A DNA stretch of 64,000 nt from Flavobacterium lacustre (GTDB taxonomy: Bacteria; Bacteroidota; Bacteroidia; Flavobacteriales; Flavobacteriaceae), in assembly GCF_027474525.2 (NCBI RefSeq), contig NZ_CP114882.2:3162001-3226000 (forward strand), given 5' to 3'. Numbering within the stretch: position 1 is the first letter of the stretch; each line of letters starts with the position of its first letter. Positions 9,122-18,346 of the stretch are shown here, in pieces. The notes beneath the pieces are model-generated. The model saw nothing but the letters and a program-made list of their open reading frames with translations. It searched no databases and was not told where the DNA came from. Both the position numbers and the translations under genes were made by a program.

Positions 9122-10348
9122 ATGAAAATAGCTCTTTTTTCCAATGAATTTCCTCCAAATATTTACGGAGGTGCCGGTGTACACATTGATTTCCTTAGTC
9201 AGGAATTATCCAAATTAGGAGACGTTGAAGTACGCTGCTTTGGAGACCAAAATGAAGATACCGCTACAATGCATGTAAAAGGCATCAATTCCTGTCTCAA
9301 CACTATGGAAGACAAAGAAAATACTCACATCAAAATGTTTCATAATCTGAGTCGAAATGTAGAAATGGCACAAGCCACTCCGCAGGCTGACATCATACAT
9401 TGCCATACTTGGTACACGCATTTAGCCGGAGTTTTCAGCAGAGAATTGTTGCAGGTTCCGCTTATTCTTACCACACACAGTTTAGAAACACATCGCCCTT
9501 GGAAAGTGGAGCAATTAGGAAATGGTTATTTTCTTTCCCGCTGGATTGAGGACAAAGCCTACAAATCGGCTGACGGTGTAATCGCCGTGAGCGAACAAAT
9601 GAAACGAGATGTAATTGAAGCTTATGATGTTGCGCCTGAAAAAGTGACTGTGATTCATAACGGAATTGATCCTGAGTTTTACAAACCTACTTTTGACACG
9701 GCATTATTAACTGAATATGGTATCAATCCTGACATTCCGTTTGTTCTATTTGTGGGTCGCATTACTCGGCAAAAAGGGATTTCCCAACTTATAGCTGCCG
9801 CTAAATATTTTAATACCAACTGCCAAATCGTACTTTGTGCCGGCGCACCGGATACACCGGAAATTGCAGCCGAAACCGAAGCCTTAATCGCCGAATTAAA
9901 AGCGCAACGTGACGGAGTTATCTTGATTTCGGAAATGCTTCCGCGCGAAAAAATAAAAATATTGTACAGTCATGCCCGCGTCTTTGCATGTCCTTCATTG
10001 TATGAGCCGTTTGGTATTATTAATTTAGAAGCAATGGCTTGCGAAACGCCTGTTGTGGGAAGTTTAGTAGGCGGAATTCCAGAAATTATTGTTGAAGGCA
10101 GCACCGGTTATTTAATTCCGCTGCAAAGTGTTTCAAGAACCGATTTCAATCCAGCCGATCCAGAATCTTTCCAGAAAAATTTCGCTGCCAAAATAAATGT
10201 ACTTTTAGAAGACGAAACTTTGGCAACCCAAATGGGAAAAGAAGGTCGAATTCGCGTATTGAAACAATTCAGTTGGGAATCTATTGCCAAAATTACTTTT
10301 GACTATTACCAAGAAGTAATTGCCCGATTTGAAAAAGAAAAAGCATAA
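9122..10348 (+). CDS. glgA: Glycosyltransferase family 4, glycogen-synthase-like
   Basis: The 408-residue GT-B protein starts MKIALFSNEFPP and has GGAGVH near residue 17. This resembles the corynebacterial/GT4 type of glycogen synthase rather than the GT5 enzyme with its KTGGL motif. The C-terminal Rossmann domain includes FVGRITRQKG and the nucleotide-sugar motif EPFGIINLE with its two glutamates. It would transfer glucose from a nucleotide sugar to a glucan or small acceptor in the cytoplasm. No other glycogen gene is adjacent, so the exact product is uncertain. A strong terminator follows. Confidence 0.75.
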   Translation: MKIALFSNEFPPNIYGGAGVHIDFLSQELSKLGDVEVRCFGDQNEDTATMHVKGINSCLNTMEDKENTHIKMFHNLSRNVEMAQATPQADIIHCHTWYTHLAGVFSRELLQVPLILTTHSLETHRPWKVEQLGNGYFLSRWIEDKAYKSADGVIAVSEQMKRDVIEAYDVAPEKVTVIHNGIDPEFYKPTFDTALLTEYGINPDIPFVLFVGRITRQKGISQLIAAAKYFNTNCQIVLCAGAPDTPEIAAETEALIAELKAQRDGVILISEMLPREKIKILYSHARVFACPSLYEPFGIINLEAMACETPVVGSLVGGIPEIIVEGSTGYLIPLQSVSRTDFNPADPESFQKNFAAKINVLLEDETLATQMGKEGRIRVLKQFSWESIAKITFDYYQEVIARFEKEKA

Positions 10349-10380
10349 CATTCAATAAATAAATCACTTATAATTACAAT

Positions 10381-10418
10381 AAACTACCCAAGCTTTCGAG
10401 TTGGGTAGTTTTTTTTTA
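10381..10418 (+). terminator. Rho-independent terminator
   Basis: An 11-bp perfect stem (AAACTACCCAA/TTGGGTAGTTT) is followed by a run of T after the glycosyltransferase gene. Confidence 0.85.
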
Positions 10419-10457
10419 ATACCCAAAGCAACGCATCAAGCAACCTCAAAAATTGTT

Positions 10458-10465
10458 TATCTTTG
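10458..10465 (+). promoter_or_regulatory. TAnnTTTG -7 element for pepT
   Basis: TATCTTTG fits the flavobacterial -7 consensus exactly and lies 16 bp before the pepT ATG. It also rules out the upstream TTG at 10463, which falls inside the promoter. Confidence 0.55.
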
Positions 10466-10480
10466 TTTAAAAATAAAAAA

Positions 10481-11728
10481 ATGCAACATATTATAGACCG
10501 ATTCATCAGTTATGTAACTATTGATACGGAATCCGATTCGAATTCTGAAACTACTCCAAGTACAGCAAAACAATGGAATCTGGCTAACTTACTGGTTGAA
10601 GAGTTAAAATCCATAGGAATGCAGGATGTGACCATTGATGACAAAGCCTATATTATGGCAACTTTACCCAGCAATGTGGCTCATGAAGTTCCTACCATTG
10701 GTTTTATTTCGCATTTTGACACTTCGCCTGATTTTAGCGGAGCTAATGTAAAACCACAGATTATTCCGAATTATGATGGTAAAGACATCGTTTTGAACGC
10801 AGCACAAAACATCATTTTATCGCCTTCCTACTTTAAAGATTTGTTGCAATATAAAGGACAAACCTTGATTACAACCGACGGAACAACCTTACTTGGTGCG
10901 GATGATAAAGCCGGAATCACCGAAATTGTTACCGCCATGGAATTCCTGATTAATAATCCCGATATCAAACACGGAAAAATCAGAATCGGATTTACACCTG
11001 ATGAAGAAATTGGTCGTGGTGCCCATCATTTTGATGTAGAAAAATTTGGTGCTGATTGGGCTTATACGATGGACGGCAGTCAAGTAGGCGAATTAGAATA
11101 TGAAAATTTTAATGCAGCTGGAGCCAAAATTATTTTCAAAGGAAAAAGTGTTCATCCAGGCTACGCCAAAGGAAAAATGATCAATTCAATGTTGATTGCC
11201 AATACCTTTATAAATGAATTGCCTAAAAATGAAACTCCGGAAACCACAAGCCGTTATGAGGGATTTTTTCATGTTCATCATCTGACAGGAAGTATTGAAG
11301 AAACGGTTTTGGAGCTGATTATCAGAGATCACAGCAAAAGGGAATTTGAAAAACGCAAAGAGTTAATTGAAAAAATCACCCGAAAAATCAATAAGAAATT
11401 TGCGAAACAATTTGGTGGAGACATCGCAACAACCGAAATAAAAGATCAATATTACAATATGAAAGAAATGGTTTTACCGGTAAAACATATTGTAGATATT
11501 GCCGAAAAAGCAATGAAAGAACTGGGAATTAAACCTTTAATCAAACCCATTCGTGGCGGAACAGACGGTTCGCAATTGTCCTATAAAGGATTGCCGTGTC
11601 CCAATATATTTGCCGGCGGTCACAATTTTCATGGAAAATATGAATATGTTCCTGTAGAAAGCATTCAAAAAGCAGTTGAAGTCATTGTGAAAATTGCGCA
11701 ATTGACTGCGATTCCTCATTCGAAATAA
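10481..11728 (+). CDS. pepT: Peptidase T (tripeptidase, M20B)
   Basis: This M20-family dizinc aminopeptidase of 415 residues starts at ATG 10481 ([11 protein letters not shown]). Metal ligands typical of PepT are recognisable: His-x-Asp in SHFDTS, Asp in LLGADDKAG, the Glu-Glu pair in PDEEIGRG and a late His in GGHNFHG. The enzyme removes N-terminal residues from tripeptides in the cytoplasm. It is a single-gene unit, with terminators on both sides. Length and motif order match the family, so the call is firm. Confidence 0.93.
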   Translation: MQHIIDRFISYVTIDTESDSNSETTPSTAKQWNLANLLVEELKSIGMQDVTIDDKAYIMATLPSNVAHEVPTIGFISHFDTSPDFSGANVKPQIIPNYDGKDIVLNAAQNIILSPSYFKDLLQYKGQTLITTDGTTLLGADDKAGITEIVTAMEFLINNPDIKHGKIRIGFTPDEEIGRGAHHFDVEKFGADWAYTMDGSQVGELEYENFNAAGAKIIFKGKSVHPGYAKGKMINSMLIANTFINELPKNETPETTSRYEGFFHVHHLTGSIEETVLELIIRDHSKREFEKRKELIEKITRKINKKFAKQFGGDIATTEIKDQYYNMKEMVLPVKHIVDIAEKAMKELGIKPLIKPIRGGTDGSQLSYKGLPCPNIFAGGHNFHGKYEYVPVESIQKAVEVIVKIAQLTAIPHSK

Positions 11729-11750
11729 AAACGAATATTACCTATAACAA

Positions 11751-11781
11751 AAAAAATGCCCTGAAACTCAGGGCATTTTTT
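11751..11781. terminator. Bidirectional terminator between pepT and yajC
   Basis: A 13-bp perfect stem (AAAAATGCCCTGA/TCAGGGCATTTTT) with a 3-base loop has A- and T-runs on both sides, serving the two convergent genes. Confidence 0.88.
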
Positions 11782-11800
11782 ATCGGTTGTAAAACCGGTA

Positions 11801-12073
11801 TTATTTTTTAGCCAAAGCTGCACTCATTTCCATAGAAATAGCAGAACGCTCCATTTTTAATTTTCCTGACATTGTTTCAACAACAACGGTTGTTTCAGCT
11901 AGTTCGGCAACTTTAGCGTGAAGACCACTTTTGGTTATGATTTTATCTCCTACTTTTAAGCTGCTTTCAAATTCTTTTTCAGATTTTGCTCTTTTTTGTT
12001 GTGGTCTAATCATGAAGAAATAGATTACCACAAACATTAATAAAAACGGTGCAAATTGAGTTAATTGTTCCAT
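11801..12073 (-). CDS. yajC: Preprotein translocase subunit YajC
   Basis: At 90 residues this has the typical YajC layout: one N-terminal membrane helix (FAPFLLMFVVIYFFM), the hallmark IRPQQKRAKSE just after it, then a small beta domain (KVGDKIITKSGLHAKV). It belongs to the accessory SecDF-YajC complex in the inner membrane. It follows nusB on the same strand with a 34-bp gap, an arrangement common in Bacteroidota, and shares the terminator with pepT. Confidence 0.95.
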   Translation of the reverse strand: MEQLTQFAPFLLMFVVIYFFMIRPQQKRAKSEKEFESSLKVGDKIITKSGLHAKVAELAETTVVVETMSGKLKMERSAISMEMSAALAKK

Positions 12074-12107
12074 AATTTAAATTCTTATTGTTTTTGTTTA
12101 TTAATTA

Positions 12108-13052
12108 TTACATCAAACCGCGACCCGCTTTAATCATTTTTTTGTTGGCCTCCAGTTCTTTTACTAAATTGTCTAAAATTCCGTTTATAAAAATACTACT
12201 TTTTGGTGTAGAATATTCTTTGGCTACTTCTAAATATTCGTTCAAAGTAACTTTAACTGGAATTGAAGGGAATTTCAAGAATTCACAAATAGCCATTTTC
12301 AAAATGATAGTATCTATTTCTGCGATTCTTTCACTATCCCAATTGGGTGTTTTGTCATCGTATTCTTTAGCTAATTCCCGTTCGTTCAAAACTGTTTTTC
12401 TAAACAAATCTTTCACGAAGTCTTTGTCCTCATTGTCTTTGTACAACTTTGGCACTCTGAAATTATCATTTTCTCCGGATTTAATAGCTTTCAATTGCTT
12501 GATAATATGTGTATTCACAACCGGAATGTCATCTATCCAAGTCAATTTATTGTCTTCTAAATACTCGTATAATTTTTCGTTAGGAACGATTACTTCTGTA
12601 AAAAGATCTACAATAAACTGTCTGTCTTCTTCAAATTGATTCACCGAATTACTCATATAATCCGCGTAAACCTTACTCTCTTTTACAGCATTAAGTAACA
12701 GAATAATGTAATCATCGTTTAAAGTCCAATTGTCTATTTTACGGGTTTCTAAAGCAATGTTTAACGAATTATTTTCGGCAAGAATCTGGAAAATACTGTT
12801 TTTAATAAACTTTTCGTTGGGTTTGCGCTCTTGAGGAGTTGCAAGGTGTTTTTGACTTGATAAATGAAGGAATATAGTTTCCTTTTTGCAAATTTCAATC
12901 AGGGAAGAAACCATGATAAGGTATAAATCCAGAATATTATCAATACTGTAAAAAAGAAATTTTTCTTCTTTTTCCATATTGTCTGAACCGCTTTGATGCA
13001 TTGCATAAATGGACTGCATGACTTTGACGCGTATGTGTCTTCTATTTACCAC
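12108..13052 (-). CDS. nusB: Transcription antitermination factor NusB, long form
   Basis: The start MVNRRHIRVKVMQSIYAM is the NusB RNA-binding helix. The C-terminal part (EIDTIILKMAICEFL...PVKVTLNEYLEVAKEYSTPKS) is the conserved NusB core. At 314 residues it is about twice the proteobacterial length because of a middle helical insertion, normal for Bacteroidota. It binds boxA RNA with NusE in rRNA antitermination. yajC follows at once. Confidence 0.93.
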   Translation of the reverse strand: MVNRRHIRVKVMQSIYAMHQSGSDNMEKEEKFLFYSIDNILDLYLIMVSSLIEICKKETIFLHLSSQKHLATPQERKPNEKFIKNSIFQILAENNSLNIALETRKIDNWTLNDDYIILLLNAVKESKVYADYMSNSVNQFEEDRQFIVDLFTEVIVPNEKLYEYLEDNKLTWIDDIPVVNTHIIKQLKAIKSGENDNFRVPKLYKDNEDKDFVKDLFRKTVLNERELAKEYDDKTPNWDSERIAEIDTIILKMAICEFLKFPSIPVKVTLNEYLEVAKEYSTPKSSIFINGILDNLVKELEANKKMIKAGRGLM

Positions 13053-13080
13053 CTTGTAAGAACTTTTAAAAATTAGTTTG

Positions 13081-13088
13081 CAAAAATA
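13081..13088 (-). promoter_or_regulatory. TAnnTTTG -7 element for nusB-yajC
   Basis: The minus strand reads TATTTTTG about 29 bp before the nusB ATG. Confidence 0.5.
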
Positions 13089-13221
13089 AGGATTTCATCC
13101 TTTAAAATAAAACTTTAAATACTTTTAATTTTAAATTAATAAGAGGTTGCGGGCTACTGTTCTGATAAATAAATACCAACAACTGCAGCGAGCAACCTCA
13201 AATCTAAATACTACAAGCGTA

Positions 13222-14328
13222 TTATTTCTTTTTATTCTCTATTTTTCTAAGGTCAATACGATTTTGAGCAATCGTCAATGCTGCCTGATGCGTTGTTATT
13301 CCATTGGCCACTGCAAAATCAATGATTTCTAAAGTCGTATTGTAAATATTCTCGGTTCTGCGCATGATTTCGGCTTTGTCATAATGGGCTAATTCCGCGT
13401 AAACATTGATAATTCCACCTGCATTTATCAAGAAATCCGGTGCGTAAAGTATGCCTCTTTCCTGCAAAATTGCTCCATGAATATTTTCATTTGCCAATTG
13501 ATTATTCGCTGCTCCCGCAATTACTTTAGCTTTGATTTTATGTACCGTTGCATCATTTATAGTTGCTCCCATAGCACAAGGTGCGTAAATATCAACATCG
13601 GCACTGTACAAATCCTCTCCAGTAAATATTTTTGCATGGTACTTGGCTCCTACTTCATACAATCGTTCTTCATTAATATCTGTGATGGTTACAATTGCGC
13701 CTTCTTTCGCTAAATAATCAACCAACGTTTCTCCTACATGTCCAATTCCTTGAACCATTACTTTTTTACCAGCAAGAACCTCCGAACCAAACTGATGTTT
13801 AGCCGCAGCCTTCATTCCCATATAAACGCCATAAGCGGTAACAGGCGAAGGATTTCCGGAACCACCTCTTTCTTCAGAAATTCCGGTTACATATGGAGTA
13901 ACATCACGAACAATATCCATGTCTTTGGTTTCCATTCCCACATCTTCGGCTGTGATGTATCTTCCGCTTAAGGAATGAACAAATTCTCCAAATTTACGCA
14001 TCAATTCAGGTGTTTTCTGAGTTTTGGCATCACCAATAATAACCGCTTTTCCTCCACCAATATTCAATCCGGTGATGGCCGCTTTGTATGTCATTCCTCT
14101 AGAAAGACGCAAAACATCATTTAGCGCTTCCCATTCATTCGCATAATTATACATTCTGGTTCCGCCCAAAGCAGGTCCCATAACCGAATTATGAATACCA
14201 ATAATTGCTTTTAAACCTGTATCTTTGTCGTTGCAAAATACAATTTGTTCGTGATCGTCAAATGATAACTGACCAAAAACGGGATCCATTTTTTGAAGTT
14301 CTTTTCCTGTCGTGAAAGCTGCATTCAT
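13222..14328 (-). CDS. Leucine dehydrogenase (Glu/Leu/Phe/Val dehydrogenase family)
   Basis: The 368-residue enzyme reversibly deaminates branched-chain amino acids with NAD+. Substrate-site lysines Lys82 (MTYKAAITG) and Lys94 (GGGKAVI) match the family, and Asp129 lies in ITAEDVGM. GPALGGTRMY near residue 51 is the substrate-binding loop. The C-terminal Rossmann domain has VQGIGHVGETL. Length and motifs fit leucine dehydrogenase better than glutamate dehydrogenase, which is longer. It stands alone, with its own promoter. Confidence 0.92.
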   Translation of the reverse strand: MNAAFTTGKELQKMDPVFGQLSFDDHEQIVFCNDKDTGLKAIIGIHNSVMGPALGGTRMYNYANEWEALNDVLRLSRGMTYKAAITGLNIGGGKAVIIGDAKTQKTPELMRKFGEFVHSLSGRYITAEDVGMETKDMDIVRDVTPYVTGISEERGGSGNPSPVTAYGVYMGMKAAAKHQFGSEVLAGKKVMVQGIGHVGETLVDYLAKEGAIVTITDINEERLYEVGAKYHAKIFTGEDLYSADVDIYAPCAMGATINDATVHKIKAKVIAGAANNQLANENIHGAILQERGILYAPDFLINAGGIINVYAELAHYDKAEIMRRTENIYNTTLEIIDFAVANGITTHQAALTIAQNRIDLRKIENKKK

Positions 14329-14377
14329 AGTATTCTTATTTTTAGTGATAAATTATGAATTTGTCAAAAAGACAAGC

Positions 14378-14385
14378 CAAAAATA
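14378..14385 (-). promoter_or_regulatory. TAnnTTTG -7 element for leucine dehydrogenase
   Basis: The minus strand reads TATTTTTG about 50 bp before the ATG. Confidence 0.5.
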
Positions 14386-14530
14386 AACAAAAAATACGAA
14401 TATCGTTATATTTTAAAATAAAATTAAGTATTCAACAAAATTAAGAACTATTTTAAAGAATTATTAATCTATTAAAAAACAACAATAATCTTATAAAAAG
14501 GATTATTTCTATACCGAATATCATAAAAAA

Positions 14531-16309
14531 ATGAAAGAATTACGTTATTTAGACAAATACTTTATCAAATACAAATACAGTTTTTTACTGGGAATTGTTA
14601 CTACCATCATTGCACAAATTTTTTCTTTGTTTACACCCAAATTAATCAGCGAATCCTTGGGCGCAATCGAACGATTTGACAAACTTTCTAGCAAAGAAAA
14701 ATCATCAGAAATTGTACTCTCTTTTTTTAAAAACGAACTGATAGAGAATATTTTACTGATAGTAGGAACAACTATTGTTGCCGGATTTTTGACCTTTTTG
14801 ATGCGCCAAACCTTAATTGTAATGTCGCGTCACATTGAATTTGATTTAAAAAACGAAGTGTTTCGTCAATATGAAAATCTGTCTCAAAATTTCTATAAAC
14901 AAAACAGAACCGGTGATTTAATGAACCGTATCAGCGAGGATGTCTCCAAAGTAAGAATGTATGTGGGACCGGCGGTAATGTACACTATTAATACATTTAT
15001 TCGGTTTGCCATAGTAATTGGTTACATGTATAATGTGTCGCCACGACTTACTTTTTACACGATTCTGCCATTGCCGATTTTATCTTATGCTATTTTCAAA
15101 CTGAGTTCTGAAATCAATATTCGAAGCACCGTTTTTCAACAATATTTATCGAAAGTATCCAGCTTTTCACAAGAAATATTTTCTGGAATTCGAGTAATAA
15201 AAGCGTACTCATTAGAAAATCAACATCAAAATAACATGATTGATTTAGCCAATGAAAGCAAAAGCAAAAGCTTGAATTTAGCCAAAGTACAATCCTTATT
15301 CGGTCCTTTGATGCTTGCATTAATCGGAATCAGCAACTTAATAGTTATTTATTTTGGTGGATTGATGTATATGGACGGAACCATCAAAAGCATAGGAACT
15401 ATTGCCGAATTTATCTTATATGTAAACATGTTGACTTGGCCGGTAGCTTCTTTGGGCTGGGTTTCTTCGATGGTACAAGAGGCCGAAGCTTCACAAAAAC
15501 GTCTCAACGAATTCCTGAAAATAGAACCCGAAATCGTAAATAAAAATACGGAACATTCGGTTATTGAAGGTGCAATTGCTTTCAAAAATGTTAGTTATAC
15601 TTATGAAGATACAAACATAAAAGCACTTCAAGATATTTCCTTTACCGTAAAAAAAGGAGAAACATTGGCCATTTTAGGAAAAACAGGCTCCGGAAAATCA
15701 ACGATTTTGTCTTTGATTTCAAGACTTTATGATGTTTCAGAAGGACAGATTACTGTTGACGGCACACTGATAAAGGATTTAAACGTGTATGATTTGCGAA
15801 ACAGTATTGGTATTGTGCCTCAAGATGCTTTCTTATTCTCGGACAGCATTAAAAACAACATCAAATTCGGAAAAGAAAATGCCACTAATGCAGAAGTGGA
15901 AGCTGCTGCAAAAAGCGCCGTAGTTCACGATAACATTATTGGATTCAACAAAAAATACGAAACAATTTTAGGAGAAAGAGGTATTACACTTTCGGGTGGT
16001 CAAAAACAACGCGTTTCTATTGCCAGAGCCATAATCAAAGATCCTGAGATTTTACTTTTTGACGATTGTTTATCGGCAGTTGATACGGAAACTGAAGAAG
16101 CAATTTTGAATAATTTGAATGAAATTTGCAAAAATAAAACTACTATCATTGTCAGTCACCGAATTTCATCTGCAAAAAATGCAGATAGAATCCTTATTAT
16201 CGAAAACGGAAGAATTATTCAACAAGGTTCTCATAATCAATTGATAAATGAAGAAGGCTACTATGCGTCATTATATTTGAAGCAACTTTCGGAAAAAGAA
16301 TTGCTATAA
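14531..16309 (+). CDS. ABC exporter, fused membrane and ATPase domains
   Basis: The 592-residue half-transporter has an N-terminal six-helix ABC_membrane domain (about 1-320) and a C-terminal nucleotide-binding domain. Walker A is GKTGSGKST (383-391), the signature is LSGGQKQRVSIARA, and Walker B is LLFDDCLSAVD. Residue 512 is Asp where the catalytic Glu normally sits. That substitution is typical of one partner in heterodimeric exporters such as the MdlA/B and YheI/H types. No partner gene is adjacent here. It probably exports a lipid or hydrophobic compound; the substrate is unknown. Confidence 0.9.
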   Translation: MKELRYLDKYFIKYKYSFLLGIVTTIIAQIFSLFTPKLISESLGAIERFDKLSSKEKSSEIVLSFFKNELIENILLIVGTTIVAGFLTFLMRQTLIVMSRHIEFDLKNEVFRQYENLSQNFYKQNRTGDLMNRISEDVSKVRMYVGPAVMYTINTFIRFAIVIGYMYNVSPRLTFYTILPLPILSYAIFKLSSEINIRSTVFQQYLSKVSSFSQEIFSGIRVIKAYSLENQHQNNMIDLANESKSKSLNLAKVQSLFGPLMLALIGISNLIVIYFGGLMYMDGTIKSIGTIAEFILYVNMLTWPVASLGWVSSMVQEAEASQKRLNEFLKIEPEIVNKNTEHSVIEGAIAFKNVSYTYEDTNIKALQDISFTVKKGETLAILGKTGSGKSTILSLISRLYDVSEGQITVDGTLIKDLNVYDLRNSIGIVPQDAFLFSDSIKNNIKFGKENATNAEVEAAAKSAVVHDNIIGFNKKYETILGERGITLSGGQKQRVSIARAIIKDPEILLFDDCLSAVDTETEEAILNNLNEICKNKTTIIVSHRISSAKNADRILIIENGRIIQQGSHNQLINEEGYYASLYLKQLSEKELL

Positions 16310-16378
16310 TTGTTGTTTAATCCATATATTTTTATGATTTTTGATTGCTATTAAACAAAAAAATTGACAGAAAGGATT

Positions 16379-16759
16379 ATGAGAGAAAATGATATGTTAG
16401 AAAAAGAAGAGATATTTTCTAAAGTTTTACGAGCTGGAAGAAGAACCTATTTCTTTGATGTGAGAGCTACCAAAGCTGACGATTACTATATTACGATTAC
16501 CGAAAGTAAAAAATTTACTGAAGAAGACGGGTCGTTCCATTTCAAAAAACACAAAATTTATTTATACAAAGAAGATTTTGCTGCTTTCGCAGAAATTCTT
16601 GGAGAAATGACTTCTTACGTTTTGAACCACAAAGGCGAAGAAGTAATCTCTGAAAGACACCAAAAAGATTTCAAAAAAGAATACGCAACAGAGAAATCTG
16701 ATGAAGAAATTATACCGCAAACCTCTAGTTTTACAGATATCGAATTTGATGATATTTAA
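16379..16759 (+). CDS. DUF3276 / PUR-family nucleic-acid-binding protein
   Basis: The 126-residue protein contains one PUR repeat-like region (about 10-90) with KVLRAGRRTYFFDVRATK and a YYITITESKK strand. It matches the Bacteroidota DUF3276 family related to eukaryotic Pur-alpha, a single-stranded nucleic acid binder. The acidic C-terminal tail ends DIEFDDI. I chose ATG 16379, although ATG 16394 (MLEKEEIF) is also possible and close to usual family starts. It follows the ABC exporter by 69 bp and has its own terminator. Confidence 0.88.
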   Translation: MRENDMLEKEEIFSKVLRAGRRTYFFDVRATKADDYYITITESKKFTEEDGSFHFKKHKIYLYKEDFAAFAEILGEMTSYVLNHKGEEVISERHQKDFKKEYATEKSDEEIIPQTSSFTDIEFDDI

Positions 16760-16786
16760 ACTTTAAATTAGATTTTGCAACAATTT

Positions 16787-16822
16787 AAAAGTCCGAAAGC
16801 CAAGTGGTTTTTGGACTTTTTT
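16787..16822 (+). terminator. Terminator-like hairpin
   Basis: Arms AAAAGTCC and GGACTTTT with a T-run lie downstream of the DUF3276 gene. Confidence 0.7.
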
Positions 16823-16866
16823 CGTATATTTAAAAAATTATATTAACCTATTTTGCCCTTATAAAT

Positions 16867-17394
16867 ATGAAGAAAACAATAGCGCTTTTGAGCACGATTT
16901 TAGCTGTAATTACAAATTCGGTCGTAGCACAAACCACACTTAAAGAACATAAAGCCGGACATGTTTTTTACGTTAGTTTACCCGATTACATGAGTAAAAC
17001 AGTCGAATTAAACAGTGCCGCAGCAATACAATATAAAAGTGCCGTGAAAGATGTTTATGGTTTTATCATAGAAGATAACAAAGAGGAACTAGCCATGGCG
17101 GAATTCAACTACACTTCTATTGCGGAATTCTATGAGGACTTTATCAAAGATTTTGTTATTGATCAAGACAAAAGAGCCGTTTCAAAACCCATTTATAAAC
17201 AGATTGGGAATACTAATTTTGTTGAATCGGATGTAACTTATTTTGATAAAGAAGCTGAAATTGATATTTATTATTTAGTTGGGATTGTAGAAACCAAAGA
17301 AGCATATTACAAAGTATTATCGTGGTCCAGCGCTGCAAACAAAGAACAATTCAAAGCTGATTTTCAAAAAATTATTTACAGTCTAAAAGATTAA
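16867..17394 (+). CDS. Secreted protein of unknown function
   Basis: I do not recognise this 175-residue protein. Residues 1-21 form a clear signal peptide (MKKTIALLSTILAV...VVAQ). The mature part has mixed beta/alpha character with conserved-looking aromatic positions, and its C-terminal pattern (FKADFQKIIYSL) recalls PsbP-like/DUF1795 stress proteins in general shape, but I would not assign it. The next gene follows after 6 bp, so the two are probably co-transcribed and both exported. Confidence 0.75.
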   Translation: MKKTIALLSTILAVITNSVVAQTTLKEHKAGHVFYVSLPDYMSKTVELNSAAAIQYKSAVKDVYGFIIEDNKEELAMAEFNYTSIAEFYEDFIKDFVIDQDKRAVSKPIYKQIGNTNFVESDVTYFDKEAEIDIYYLVGIVETKEAYYKVLSWSSAANKEQFKADFQKIIYSLKD

Positions 17395-17400
17395 ATACAA

Positions 17401-18240
17401 ATGAAATATTTCAAAATGAAAAAACTTTTCCTTTCTCTTTTCTTAGTTTGTTTCGGAATATTGGCTTCCGCTCAAAAAGTAGAATATACTTCAAAATTTA
17501 ACATTCCGTATTATGCCGATGCCGTAAATAAAACGGATGCCTATATAAAAGAGCGTTGTGTTTTAGACATTTATTACCCAAAAAATAGTCCCGGTTTTGC
17601 AACCGTTGTTTGGTTTCATGGTGGCGGATTAACTGCTGGAGAAAAAGAACTTCCTGAAGCGCTCAAAAATCAGGGAATTGCGGTTATTTCGGTAAATTAT
17701 CGTTTAGGTCCAAAAGTCATCGCACCCAAATATATTGAAGATGCCGCTGCTGCCGTAGCTTGGACTTTCAAGAACATTGAAAACTTTCAAGGGAACGCTT
17801 CATTAATTTTCGTTTCAGGGCATTCTGCAGGTGGTTATTTGGCCAGCATGATTGGCCTAGATAAAAAATGGTTAAACGCCGAAGGTATTGATGCTAATAA
17901 AATAGCCGGATTAATTCCTTTTAGCGGTCAGGCCATCACTCACTTTTTAGTTCGAAAAGAAAAAGGTATTCCTGATACGCAACCTACAATAGATGAATAT
18001 GCACCGCTTTTTCATGTTCGCGCAGATGCTCCTCCTTTACTATTGATAACCGGTGATCGGGAATTAGAAATGCTGGGACGTTATGAAGAAAACGCCTATT
18101 TGATGCGCATGATGAAAATTGCAGGACATAAAGAAACCAAATTATATGAATTAGACGGTTTTGGACATAATATGACAGCACCAGCTTTCCCTTTGTTGCT
18201 AAATGAAGTGCAAAGAATTGCTAAAGAGAAAAAGAATTAA
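17401..18240 (+). CDS. Secreted alpha/beta hydrolase (esterase, HSL/BD-FAE-like)
   Basis: An N-terminal signal peptide (MKKLFLSLFLVCFGILASAQ from ATG 17416, or six codons earlier at 17401) precedes an alpha/beta hydrolase domain. The oxyanion motif is HGGG (73-76), the nucleophile Ser142 lies in GHSAGG, and Asp219 (TGDRE) and His256 (GFGHNM) complete the triad. The HGGG form points to the hormone-sensitive-lipase-like esterase group. It would hydrolyse esters in the periplasm or outside; the substrate is unknown. It is in an apparent operon with the preceding secreted protein. Confidence 0.85.
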   Translation: MKYFKMKKLFLSLFLVCFGILASAQKVEYTSKFNIPYYADAVNKTDAYIKERCVLDIYYPKNSPGFATVVWFHGGGLTAGEKELPEALKNQGIAVISVNYRLGPKVIAPKYIEDAAAAVAWTFKNIENFQGNASLIFVSGHSAGGYLASMIGLDKKWLNAEGIDANKIAGLIPFSGQAITHFLVRKEKGIPDTQPTIDEYAPLFHVRADAPPLLLITGDRELEMLGRYEENAYLMRMMKIAGHKETKLYELDGFGHNMTAPAFPLLLNEVQRIAKEKKN

Positions 18241-18266
18241 TTTTCAAATTCAAACCCATTAAAGTT

Positions 18267-18300
18267 AAAGCCTGAAAACGAAATCGTTTCGGGCTTTTTT
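18267..18300 (+). terminator. Rho-independent terminator
   Basis: A stem AAAGCC...GGCTTT extended by AACG/CGTT, with T6, follows the esterase gene. Confidence 0.8.
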
Positions 18301-18346
18301 GTATATTTAATTCTTTGAAAAATAATGAATTATACCTTTAACCACA

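Noticed and set aside
12088..12639. A 183-codon plus-strand frame opposite nusB
   Set aside because: It mirrors the NusB coding strand and is rich in Ser/Leu/Phe typical of antisense frames in AT-rich DNA.
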